Below, in pieces: positions 12,051 to 22,403 of a stretch of DNA of 64,000 bases. Location of the stretch: positions 1,738,001 to 1,802,000 of the forward strand of contig OX442319.1 in assembly GCA_949358305.1 (NCBI GenBank). Direction: 5' to 3'. The notes below the pieces were generated by a model. That model was not told the DNA's origin and ran no database searches. It saw only the letters and a list, made by a program, of their open reading frames with translations. Each line of letters starts with the position of its first letter. The first letter of the stretch is position 1. The translations under genes were made by a program, and so were the position numbers. The DNA comes from Strigamia acuminata. Its lineage: Eukaryota; Arthropoda; Chilopoda; Geophilomorpha; Linotaeniidae.

Positions 12051-13856
12051 CGTAAACAGCTTGCTGGTCACGTCGTCCGCGAGATTTGCGGACTCGCGTC
12101 GATCAGCCAGACATTGCAAACATCGCAGTGAAATCTTGTATTTATTGTGTTCAACATTTACAACAAGGCATCTGAGGAAAAAGATGATATGCCCAAGCTA
12201 CATTTGGCCACTCTATTAGGAAATCAGTTCGCTAAAACTATAAAACCTGGAAGGAATATATGCAGCTGTTGCTGGAGCAGCAAGGAACTTAGGGTCATGT
12301 TGATGGCACGGAGCCAGCGTTGCTGCCAACAGTTCTCATGATGTTTACAGCTATTAGAGGCCGTCCATAAATTACGCAATGCTAATTTTGGGAATTTTAG
12401 ATCCCCTCTCCCCCTCTGTAACATAGCCGTAACAAATTCCCAAACCCCCACCCCCTAATTACGTAATAAAATGAAATAACCCCCCCCCCCCCCTCCCCAA
12501 AAAAAATTTCCAAAAGTCAGTCTCAAAAATGCGTATATTTTCAATTTTAAAACAATTAAAAAAAAATTTCGTGGACCGTAACATTATTGAGAACCCCCTT
12601 TCCCTTACTAATGATCCTTAACAAAGCTTGCTTTTGTCTGATTTTTGAAAAACCTAAAACTTACTTGAGCACAAATACCTTACAGCATGCTTCTCCGTTT
12701 GGTGGTATGATTTTACATATTTCAAAGGGAGTTTTACCATTTGTTGGGTTCTATCAAAATGATAGAGCATGACTCGCTATTGTTCGTAGTTAAAGGTGCC
12801 AGTTACAAGCTACAAGTATATGAACCCCAACCTCCCTAATGGTGTAGCCGCTCATAGTCGCGAAGAATTAGGCCTGTGCATTGAGTACTTTCGAAGCTGA
12901 GCGACGCTGCTGGATGTGATGATGGATGATATGATGCTTACCATCATGTCTGGTGATGAGCAGACGGCGACTGTGTGAGGATATCGAGCCGGACGATGAA
13001 TGAAGCTTACCGTTAGTGTCCGTCTTACAATCTACCACTAACTTTTTTCCAAAAAACCATGTCTAAAAATGGGAGGTACATCTTAGAATCGGGTGCGTCT
13101 TATTATCAAATTTTTACAGTTATTCAAAATGAGAAAGCTATCTGAATTTTAATTTTAAGTAACCAGGTACACACAAGAACAATATACAACAAAGGAATTC
13201 GGATGATTGCATCATGTAATCATGAAAGTAATTACTCGACAAGCAGAAACACAAAAATTAGGACATAAAATGTTAATTTTCTTTTTTCTTTATAAAAAAA
13301 ATAAAGAAAAAACAATATGTTAAAAAATTCTAAAAAATAAACAAACAAATGTTTATTTTAAAAAAAGAATTTAAATGAACAAAAATTTACTGCAAATTGC
13401 TAAACACGAACATAATTTTACACAATTAGAATAATATATGTATACACACGAAATTTGCATCCTTGTTTGAATTTTATTTTTTTGATTGTTCTCATAATTT
13501 GAATTCATCAGTGTGTGCAATCTCATTTTCCTTTCATTTTTTTTTAGTTTTTTTTTTAATTTTTGAAATAAACCAAAGTTGGTTGAACTCTCACCCAGTA
13601 ACCACCTGTTGCATGAAATAAACAAGGAACAGGAGGAGATGTAGCACATGAAAATTGTAATCAACATTTAGCTTTAATTACTCAATTAATCTACCTTAGT
13701 TACAGTAGCTCGGTCAATTATTTCTTTTACTCCAAACAGAACAAAAATGGAGTGACGCATTTTCAAGAATTAGATTTTGGAATTATTCCACCTATAATAG
13801 TAGTTATTAATTTATTTAATTAATTAATAATTGGTGACCAATGATTCACGAAATTG
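12051..13856. other. Gene-free stretch between copia remnant and His-rich gene
   Basis: No supported gene. It contains a segment near 12358-12475 that begins AGGCCGTCCATAAATTACG and ends with TAATTACGTAAT, which may be an old transposon fragment. It also has a poly-C run (12481-12493), and A/T-rich DNA from 13260 onward. Confidence 0.5.
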
Positions 13857-13864
13857 AATAAAAG
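13857..13864 (+). promoter_or_regulatory. Possible TATA-like box of the His-rich gene
   Basis: AATAAAAG lies 55-62 bp upstream of the ATG at 13919, a reasonable spacing for a TATA-type promoter with a short 5' UTR. It is a non-consensus match. Confidence 0.4.
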
Positions 13865-13918
13865 ACATGAGATTCATTGCCTGTGCAGCAGAAGCAAAAT
13901 CAGCACAGCAAAATCAAC

Positions 13919-14409
13919 ATGTCTAAGCTTGTAAGAACTCTTGTAATTCTTAATGAAAATTTAACATTCTGCAAAACATTTTCCAATGTTTCTCACACTT
14001 TTATTTGCTTTCACAGAGTCTTATGTTTGTGGTATTCTTGGGCTTGATCATGATTATCCAAGCTGGACATCATGACGACCACTATCATGACCATCATGGG
14101 CATGGACATCATGACGACCACCATCATGACCATCATGGGCATGGACATCATGACGACCACCATCATGACCATCACGGACATGGACATCATGACGACCATC
14201 ATGATCATGGACATCATGACCATCATGGACATGGACATGGACATGGACATCATGACGACCATCATGGACATGGACATGGACATGGACATCATGACGACCA
14301 TCATGACCACCATCATGGACATGGACATCATGACGACCATCATGACCACCACCATGATCATGGGCATCATGATCATCATGATCATGGACATCATCATGGT
14401 CACCATTGA
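13919..14409 (+). CDS. Secreted histidine/aspartate/glycine-rich repeat protein
   Basis: A two-exon gene. A 12-nt first coding exon (13919-13930, MSKL) is joined in phase 0 to 14017-14409 (donor GTAAGA, acceptor CACAG). The 134-residue product begins with a signal peptide (MSKLSLMFVVFLGLIMIIQA). Almost everything after it is built from His, Asp and Gly in units such as HHDDHHHDHHGHGHHDD. Such density of His and Asp is expected to bind transition metals (Zn, Cu, Ni), but no catalytic domain is present. The underlying DNA is a tandem array of CATGACGACCATCATGG-like units, so the repeat number probably varies between individuals. Likely an extracellular metal-binding or structural protein. Function is inferred from composition only. 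Confidence 0.82.
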
Positions 14410-15252
14410 GGAAATTTCTCAAACGAAAACACTTCTTTGTCTATGTTATTCGAGTTATTCACATCTTCTCCCTTTCCTTCCCTTCCCTTAGTTGTAGTTT
14501 CATTTTAATTTCTCTTAATGAAAAACGAGAATAATAAAATGGACCAGTTCCTTGCATGTACAATGTAAATAATCCTAAGGAATAAATTTTAATTTTTAAT
14601 GTCTTTCTTGTTCTGTGCTTTACATTTGGTCATTTTGATTTCAGTGCGGATCATAATTTTCATTTTAAAAATGCAATTAACGACACGTTTTTAAACGGAG
14701 ACAAATTTGAACGCACCTTAATTATATTATACACGTCCGTTTTAATTTTTTGTTTAAAAAAATTGTTTCCTCTACACTTGAAGAATAAAGTAAGGTACAA
14801 AATCGAAGTCAACTAAAAAATGTCGGCTTTTCAGCACTGCAACTGTGCCAGCAATGTTGGAAAACCAACTTTAACAAGAATAAATTATAATAAAACCAGC
14901 ACCAAATTTTACCTGATAAATAACTTCACTTAAATTTCCCTGTTGTAAAGCAAATAAATCATTGTAGCCTACATAATATATATTTTAAATTGGTGCGTAA
15001 GTTCCATTTTTCAAATGAGTTTTTTTGTAATTATCAAGATAGCAAGCAAGACATACAACCTATATGTTTACACTTGAAAAACAACGCTTTATAGTTTTTA
15101 ATGTGACAAAGCTTTGTTTTTGCAGAACTGATTTTCCATTTTTTTTTTCGAAGAATCATCGCTGGTCTTAAGCACTCAACCATTGCAATGTGCAACAAGG
15201 TCTTTGGCAGCAATTTTGTGGGTGGACACAAGTCAGCGAACGATGACCAGAG
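14410..15252. other. Interval between the two low-complexity secreted-protein genes
   Basis: Holds the 3' end of the His-rich gene (AATAAA-type signals near 14533 and 14580) and the upstream region of the Gly-rich gene. No other gene seen. Confidence 0.5.
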
Positions 15253-15260
15253 TATAAATA
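15253..15260 (+). promoter_or_regulatory. TATA box of the Gly-rich secreted protein gene
   Basis: TATAAATA lies 78-85 bp upstream of the ATG at 15338. A TCAG-containing initiator-like sequence (TTGTCAGCC, near 15288) follows about 30 bp later, a normal TATA-to-start distance. Confidence 0.65.
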
Positions 15261-15337
15261 GAAAATTTAAACGCAAACAAAAACTATTTGTCAGCCACAC
15301 GTTTAGCATCAGCGTTTCATCATCCGCCATCATCAAA

Positions 15338-17488
15338 ATGGCACCTATGGAGGTGAGATTTTATTATTAGCAGCATTTAATTATAGTAAAAATATTATTG
15401 TTGAGAAGGGCCCCATACACAGGGCCGGATTTAGATTTCGGAGGGCTCGGAGCTCTTACGACAAAAATAACAAAAATAACATCTTAACAACATTTTCTAA
15501 AAAACAAATAGTGCATTTGCAGGCAGAAAAATGCATTTTTATGAGGAAGAAAATCATTTTGAGCGGCAATATTGCATTTTCATGCAAAGCGACTCATTTT
15601 TTAGTAAAATAATTCATTTTCAAGTGGGAAAATAATGCATTTTCAAGTGGGAAAAAAATGCATTTTCAAGTGGGAAAAAAATGCATTTTCAAGTGAGAAA
15701 AAGATGCATTTTCAAAAAAAGAAAAATCAATATTCAGACGAAAAAAAAATTGAATTTTCAGACGAAAAAAAAAAGCATTTTCAGACAAAAAAAAAGCAAA
15801 CAGATTATTTTTTTCTTGAAATAATATTGTTTCCAAATAGGGCCGCAAAAAGAGTTGCAAATACCATAAATCTGCCTGTGCACATTATTAACTTTATTAC
15901 ACTTTTATTTCCTTTTTACTTTAAATAAAGCATGTACCATACAGTATACTGAGCTTAACTGCGTAACGATTGCAGCTCTTGTTAATTATATGGTTAGTGA
16001 CCTTGCTCGATATTCCTTACATGACTGCAATAATCTATCGAGGGTAATGTGTAAAGGCCAGCCAAACAGAACGCGTGTTTCAGACTATGAAAAAAAGCCT
16101 TAAACGAATGATTATTTTCTTAATTATTTATTTTCTAGTGGTGGTTGTGGATCGTCCTCCTTACGACATGTATAATTTTATTGCCGAGTGATGGAGAATC
16201 ACACATCTCGCGCAGAAAAGTGCTACACAAACCAATTCCGTGGCCATTTTATCTGCCAAGACCGAGCAAGCGATTCACTTGGAAAAGACAAACGAGAAAT
16301 CGAATAGGACCCCAAAGAGCCCGCATGATGAGTTCGTCCATGGGAGGCGGCGGTGGATGCAACTGTGGCGGCGGAGGAAGTGGCGGCGGAGGAAGTAGCG
16401 GAGGAAGTGGCGGCGGCGGTGCTTACGAAACAGGTGGCGGAAATTCAGGTGGAGGTTATGGAGGTGGAAGTTCGGGTTCTAGCTACGGAGGTGGAAGTTC
16501 AGGCGGTGGTAGCTATGGAGGTGGAAGTTCAGGTGCTAGCTACGGAGGTGGAGGTGGAGGTGGTGGTTCAGGTGGTGGTTACGGAGGTGGAAGTTCAGGC
16601 GGTAACTACGGAGGTGGAAATTCTGGCGGTAGTTATGGAGGTGGAAGTTCTGGCGGTAGTTATGGAGGTGGAAGTTCTGGCGGTAGTTATGGAGGTGGAA
16701 GTTCAGGCGGTAGCTATGGAGGTGGGAGTTCAGGTGGCGGTTACGGAGGAGGGAGTTCAGGTGGTGGTTATGGAGGGAGTTCAGGCGGTGGAGGATCCGG
16801 CGGTGGTTATGGAGGTGGAAGTTCAGGCGGTGGTTGTGGTTGTGGAGGAAATAGTGGATATGGCGGTGGTAATTCAGGAGGCAAACAGATGAGTGGTGGC
16901 TATGGAGGAGGAAGCAGTGGAGGCGGTGCTTATGGAGGCGGTGGTTATGGCGGTGGAAATTCAGGAGGCAAACAAATGAGTGGTGGAAGTGGTGGCTACG
17001 GAGGAGGAAGCGGCGGAAGCGGCGGAAGCGGTGCTTATGGAGGCGGTGGTTATGGCGGAGGAAATTCAGGAGGCAAACAAATGAGTGGTGGAAGTGGTGG
17101 CTACGGAGGAGGAAGCGGCGGAGGTGGCGGTTACGGAAACAGCGTAGGTAGCAGCTTTGGAGGTGGTGCTTATGGCGGCGGAAGCGGCGGAGGTGGTGCT
17201 TACGGCGGCGGAAGCAGCGGAGGTGGCGGGTATGGTGGCGGAAACAGTGAAAGCGGTTATGGAGGCGGCGGTAAACAAATGACTGGTGGGGCATATGGCG
17301 GCGGTGGAGGAAATAATCAAATGAATAGCGGAAGCTACGGTGGTGGAGGCGGTGGTTATGATTCGGGCTGTAAAGATGGCGCGATGGGTGCAAATTACGG
17401 CGGTGGCGGAAGTGGCTGTAAATGTGAAAGCGAAGGCGGAGGCGGAGGCGGAGGCGGAGGCGGAGGCGGAGGCGGAGGCGGTTATTAA
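15338..17488 (+). CDS. Secreted glycine-rich structural protein
   Basis: A two-exon gene. A 15-nt start exon (15338-15352, MAPME) is spliced in phase 0 over a 786-bp intron to 16139-17488. This creates the signal peptide MAPMEWWLWIVLLTTCIILL, which neither exon encodes alone. The product has 454 residues. A basic N-terminal region (about 28-66, with RRK, KR and WKRQTRNR) is followed by about 390 residues of GGGSSGGSYGG-type repeats. The repeats carry four KQM blocks (three in GGKQMSGG, one GGKQMTGG) and small Cys clusters (GCNCGG, GCGCGG, GCKCES). The tail is poly-Gly. Proteins of this kind are found in cuticle, silk, byssus and adhesive secretions, but I cannot assign one. The coding DNA is itself repetitive, and its antisense frames are shadows. 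Confidence 0.85.
15419..15850. repeat. TGCATTTT minisatellite array in the Gly-rich gene intron
   Basis: An array of about 21-24 bp units (core GCATTTTCAAGTGGGAAAAA and variants) spans about 15500-15795. It is preceded at 15419 by CAGGGCCGGATTTAG, which looks like a hAT-type terminus. Related arrays occur at about 18040-18310, 28985-29190, 51840-52200 and 61915-62095. Confidence 0.75.
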
Positions 17489-17694
17489 ATTCAGACCAAC
17501 GAAGAAAAATCAAGACGTGTGCGCCATTGTTGATGGTCATAATTTTAATTCTTATATTTTTTTTTCCATTTGTACTCGCGCTGATTAATTTTTACAAACG
17601 CCAATCACTAATTTTTACATCCTAACATTTTAAGCAAATTCGAAGTGGAGCATAACGGCGAAAATCAGATGCCTGCCTTTCTTTCTTTCTTTAT

Positions 17695-20550
17695 TCATAA
17701 GTTGCGTGGTTTTCTTAAACGTATGTGTTCGCCAAAATCGAACGGAGTGAGGCCACGAATTTTCTTGTCGATCGGCTCCACGTACACGTCTGCATACAAC
17801 TCTTCAGGCCCGAGCTCTGCTTCGGTCTTGGCAAGTTGGTTTGCTTCGTTCACTTCCTTCTGAATCCCTTGCTCCATCGCCTACATCAATTAGAAAATGA
17901 ATGCATCAAGTTAAACAATCAACACTCAATTGCCAAACAGGCCAGCACCAGCAAAATAGGATAGGGCGAATAGGGCGCAACGAATGGGCTCGTCATCTGT
18001 ACAAAACGATTCGTTCGACTAAAATCTGTGCAAATATTCATTTTTAAACGAAAAAATGCAAATTTATGTGCAAAAAATCCTATAAAACCAAAAATATAAT
18101 TGCAAAACTAATCATTTACACAAAAAAAACAAAAAAAAAAAAACTAAATGCTAGAATTATATTTTCAGACATAAAATTGCATTTGATGCTGGAAAATAAA
18201 TAAATACCAAACTGCACATTTTGTCCATAAAAATAATGTCTAAAATGAAAAATTGCATTTTTGTGCGCAAAAAATGATGTTTCAAACAAAAAACGTCGCA
18301 AAGAATGATATTTTTAACAAATAACTGCGCCTTGCCCCCTATGGTGGCGCCGGCCCACATCACACGACACGACACGACACGCCACGCCAAAACCTTCAAT
18401 TCTTCAGCAGTCGCCAATTTATTGGATAACATTTTCTCCTTAAATGAAGCAATTGGGTCCTGCTTTTGACGCACCTCCTGGACCTCTTCACGGGTACGGT
18501 AACTACAAACATACTTTGTATAAAGCAAATGATTTAATATTTATGTTAATGGGTTTAAACCTTGTTCCAGGATCACTCATGCTGTGTCCATGATAGCGAT
18601 AAGTGGCCATTTCCATTAGAAAAGGACCTTTGCCTTTACGGCACATGTCGACAGCAAATCGCGTAGCTTCGCGTACTGCCAACACATCCATCCCATCTAC
18701 CCAGATACCCGGAACGTAATCACCACGCGTGTAATACTCGGTACTAGCGGAAGAGCGTTCGGAACTGGTCCCCATGCCGAAGCCATTATTCTCACAGACA
18801 AAAATACAAGGAAGTTTCCACAGCTTTGCCATGTTGTATGCCTCGAACATTTGTCCCTGATTGGCCGCTCCGTCGCCGTACAAGGCGATGGTTACGTTGT
18901 CGGTACCCATATATTGCTGTGCTAGCGAAATACCTGCACCCAGTGGAACCTTCAAATAAATAACTCATTACATTCTGTATTCCAATAATTACGAGAAACA
19001 GACAGATGATTCTAGGGGTAAATAAACACCTCTATCGCTTTTTATTTATTACATCATACTTTACGACTAAACACACACTGCAAGTCATACCGTATTACCC
19101 CGCTTTAAGCAGCATGCCGGTGCAGATTAGGTTTGACCAGACTGCCGGTAAGAATGAGTGCACATTTATTCCAATGAGAAATGAACCAAAACAAGCTTAA
19201 AAAGCATTTTTAGATGTCCCAAAATGTAAGAAAATTTAGACTAATCTTAGTAATAACCTTCAGGATATCTAGAAAATTCAAAATTCTGGCCTAAATTCCA
19301 ACATTTTTAATTAAAACAGCAAAAAAAACAGCTTTTTCACTTGTATTGGCATGTTACAATTCATACGGGCTTGCAAGTATTCACTTTGTAACTGAAATTT
19401 CCAGAAGCTAGTAATTTTATGTACACCGGAATACCGCCTAAAGCGGAGTATTACAGTATACCGTAAATAAATGCTCTAATAGAACGCAGGTGTTCTACTG
19501 ACAAAACCTACGTTTCCCCGAAATTCTTTTGCGTCTCGATTGTGCATAAAATTCTTTTTTTTTGTGGTTGTGGCCATCTGATTGGCTAAAATTTGACCTC
19601 CTTGGCCAGGATTCGACTATTTTTTGACAAATTTGACCTTTTCTGGTCAAAATTTAAAATATTTAACCAAAAAGACCTTGACAACAATTTGCGAATATTT
19701 TCCTTTACGCACTTTTTCACACGATTAAAGTGTAACAAAAAAGGCTTATTTCTTAGGAAAAAACGTATTTATGTCTCCTTTTTACTTGCCATGGCACCAA
19801 GTGTTTATTTACTTCACATCCGACAAAATAAATCACCTGAGCTCCCACAATTCCATTTCCACCAAAGAAATTGTCGTTATACATGTGCATGGAGCCTCCT
19901 TTACCCTTGGCGCAGCCCGACATTCGTCCGGTTAGTTCGGTAAGAACACTTCTTATGCCAACGCCTCGGATGCAGGCCCAACCATGAGCGCGATACGCGG
20001 TAATAACGGCATCATCTTTGCGAATCGAAGCTTCCATTCCCACGGCGACCGCTTCCTGTCAAATCAAATCAAATCAAATAATTTATTCAATTCCATACTT
20101 TTTTTTAAATTTTAAATTTTCCAACCTGTCCTGAATATAAATGACAAAATCCACGGACTAGTTTCTCTTTATACAGTTGATTGGCAGCAGTTTCGAGTCT
20201 CCGAATTGTAAACATTTGACGGTACAGTTCCAAAGCATCATCGCGGTTACATTTTACATCCGACGCAGGCCCGGCGTCTAAACGATGCAGTTTACATGGC
20301 TGGAATTTAAAAATTTCTTAATTTTATAAACCAAAAATAAATTTTAAAATACTACTTTTATTTTAAACGAAACTTCAGTAGAATAATCCTTGGCTGCTGT
20401 TGTAACTTTAAAAATATTCTAAAAATCAAAAATCAAATAAATCCTTTTTCCTTTAAAGGGTATTTCAAGGTTGATAATAAACACACGATTTACCTTTTTC
20501 ATTGAATTTCGTAGCGCGCCATTCCCGATTACCACAAACAACATTTTCAT
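17695..20550 (-). CDS. PDHA1: Pyruvate dehydrogenase E1 component subunit alpha, mitochondrial
   Basis: Seven exons (20494-20550, 20356-20418, 20126-20299, 19837-20055, 18561-18949, 18394-18502, 17695-17880) give 398 residues with every splice phase consistent. The enzyme decarboxylates pyruvate using thiamine diphosphate in the mitochondrial matrix and passes the acetyl group to E2. A presequence rich in Lys/Ser/Thr covers about residues 1-35. The ThDP/Mg motif [15 protein letters not shown] starts at residue 196. All three regulatory phosphoserines of the family are present: YHGHS (Ser294), SDPGTSYRTR (Ser301, its codon split by an intron) and [12 protein letters not shown] (Ser240). Control by PDH kinase/phosphatase is therefore likely retained. 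The 3' end converges on the Gly-rich gene. The 5' end faces TMEM248 across a 360-bp shared promoter interval. Confidence 0.97.
17960..18360. repeat. TGCATTTT-type degenerate array in the last PDHA1 intron
   Basis: A-rich, roughly 22-bp spaced units with TGCATTTTT/AATTGCA cores between about 18030 and 18310. The array is bordered at 18340-18358 by GGTGGCGCCGGCCCA, similar in reverse complement to the GGGCCGG terminus seen at 15419. Probably a non-autonomous transposon with an internal minisatellite. Confidence 0.55.
19087..19461. mobile_element. Possible MITE with about 35-bp inverted ends in PDHA1 intron 4
   Basis: The left end (from 19087, ATACCGTATTACCCCGCTTT) and the reverse complement of the right end (ending about 19461, ATACTGTAATACTCCGCTTT) match over about 35 bp with several substitutions. 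The roughly 375-bp element is non-coding. A target duplication is not clear. Confidence 0.6.
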
Positions 20551-20910
20551 CTTGATCGGTTATTCTATTGAAAAATTTCGTTTTGCAAATTTATAATTTT
20601 TATCTCGCAAGGCCTAACATCACACGACGGTTAATAGCAGCGGACGGAGACGACTTCGCATCCGACATCTAGTGCAGAAATGTGAGGATGTTTTGCCATA
20701 TGTTATCGCTTAACGGCAGCACCAACCCGGCATTGTAATCGGTTCGCAAAACAGCATCTATTTATTGGGTCACCACCCACAATTGTACAAAATAAAATTT
20801 ATAAAATGTAAATAAAATGTTTTAAATAAAAATCATTAATATTTGAATTTTGAGCGAAATTTTAAAAAAAAAATTAATGAGGTATCGGTCTGTATCTAGA
20901 TTAGATTGTC
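20551..20910. promoter_or_regulatory. Divergent promoter interval between PDHA1 and TMEM248
   Basis: Only 360 bp separate the two start codons, which point away from each other. No TATA box is obvious on either strand. The two genes therefore probably share a bidirectional promoter. Confidence 0.6.
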
Positions 20911-22231
20911 ATGGCGTAATGTAAACAGGAAAACCCATATGGCGAAGATCAGCTAATATTCATCATCTTATAATTTATAAAACTGTTTTTACGTTCAAAT
21001 GGACCACATAACTTAGTTATTATTCGAAAAAGTGAAATCTAATGTGAGAAATTAATGGAATTTTCATTTTCAGTCAATCATTCAATCCAATACAAAACCT
21101 GAAAGGTTTTATTCTAACACGACCACCGGTTCTCGTTTTCCTCATCTGTTTAATCACATTTGCAGCGACGGCCTTGTCGTTGGCCTATTTCGTGCGGACG
21201 ACAGAACTGAAGGACCCTGATATCGAATTGGACTGGAATATTTTGCTAGAAAAATTTGCAAATTTAAATTTCTGTCTTCATCACAACAAAACGAATGAAA
21301 AACCAATTGCCGCTTTCGATTCGACCGTTAAAAGGGAGAAAAACGAAAACGAAATGCCATCGACAACTAACCCCGATGAAATAAATGCTAACAATTCCAT
21401 ATCTGTTGCGATTCGTCTCAAATTCGGACCGGAATTGAAAAATATCAATCCAAACATCACGACCGTTAATGGCAGCGTGTGCGGTCATTTTCTCGGTTTG
21501 ACAGGTTTGTATTAATTCCGGAATTATTCCATTTATTTTATCAATACGTTAACGAAGAATTTTTGTAGGAGTTTTTGCGAATAATGATTATCACGTGAGC
21601 TTCGATCTTCCAACTGATCGCGATTTTGCGCACTGTCAAGACGATAATGACTGTAAAACGAGATTGAAAACCGTTTGCATCACGTTTTATGGCCTTCCGC
21701 GGTTGCCTAACACTCAGTGAGTTTTGGATTTGCCTGAAAATGCGAAAAATTGATTATCTTTTCGTAGAAAAATGAAAAAGTGCTCATCGCCCGAGCCTGC
21801 TTTAACATACACGGGTTTTTCTGTCCCGGAATGTCCCGTCGGTGGGGATTTACCGGTGGGGTCACCCGATCCAGTGTGGATTTGTCAAGGAAATATATTT
21901 CGTGTTGTTTACACGAGTAATCCAAGTTGGTCCGTTGTTATATCGGAGGTATTTTGGTTAATTATCAGGTTAAAAACGAAAAATGTTAATAGGTTTGCTG
22001 ATTTTTGTTTTAGCACGACAGGACGTTGATTAATTTTCATTTAATGTACACGAGTTATTTTCTGCTGTTGATGGTTATGACGCTTCTGTGTTTCGCCGTC
22101 ATACGTGGACGGCCCAAGAATAAAATATTTGTGCAAGAAAAAGTAATTTTATTGCTTAATAACGGTTTAATTTGAAATTATTTATTTATTTTCTTATTTT
22201 CGTTTATTTTTAGGTTTATTTCGATAGTTAA
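20911..22231 (+). CDS. TMEM248: TMEM248-family transmembrane protein
   Basis: Six exons (20911-20915, 21074-21504, 21569-21716, 21768-21948, 22014-22142, 22214-22231) give 303 residues, close to the 314 of the human protein. The first coding exon is just ATGGC, and joining it to exon 2 gives MAQSFNPIQNLK, matching the conserved family start. TM1 is at about residues 15-42 (TRPPVLVFLICLITFAATA). A lumenal domain with paired cysteines follows (VCGHFLGLTG, CQDDNDC, VWICQGNIFRVVYT). TM2 near the C-terminus is preceded by DRTLINFHLMYTSYF and followed by the signature AVIRGRP. The family has no established biochemical role. Membrane topology is inferred. Each intron is short and phase-consistent. 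Confidence 0.93.
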
Positions 22232-22372
22232 ATTTTGTACAACTTTTAGAATTGTTAAGTTTTGAATATTAATATTATTATTATTGTTTAATGGAAATAT
22301 ATTATTTCGAAAATTGTACTTAAAAAGAGAAACCAAAGAAACGGGTCAGTTTTTGTATTGTTTTAGTTAATC

Positions 22373-22403
22373 CCCTCCCCTCCCCTCCCCTCTCCTCCCC
22401 CCA
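22373..22403. repeat. CCCCT tandem repeat (G-rich on the minus strand)
   Basis: Four or more CCCCT units plus flanking C runs give at least four G4 tracts on the minus strand, a potential G-quadruplex. It lies about 140 bp past the TMEM248 stop codon. Confidence 0.8.

Noticed and set aside
14011-14491. Long open frames on both strands over the His-rich gene
   Set aside because: Met/Ser/Asp repeats generated by the CATGAC-type tandem DNA. Only the frame with the spliced signal peptide is convincing.
16536-17540. 334-codon minus-strand ORF and other frames over the Gly-rich gene
   Set aside because: Shadows of a repetitive GGN coding sequence, which rarely contains stops in other frames. No signal peptide or splice support.
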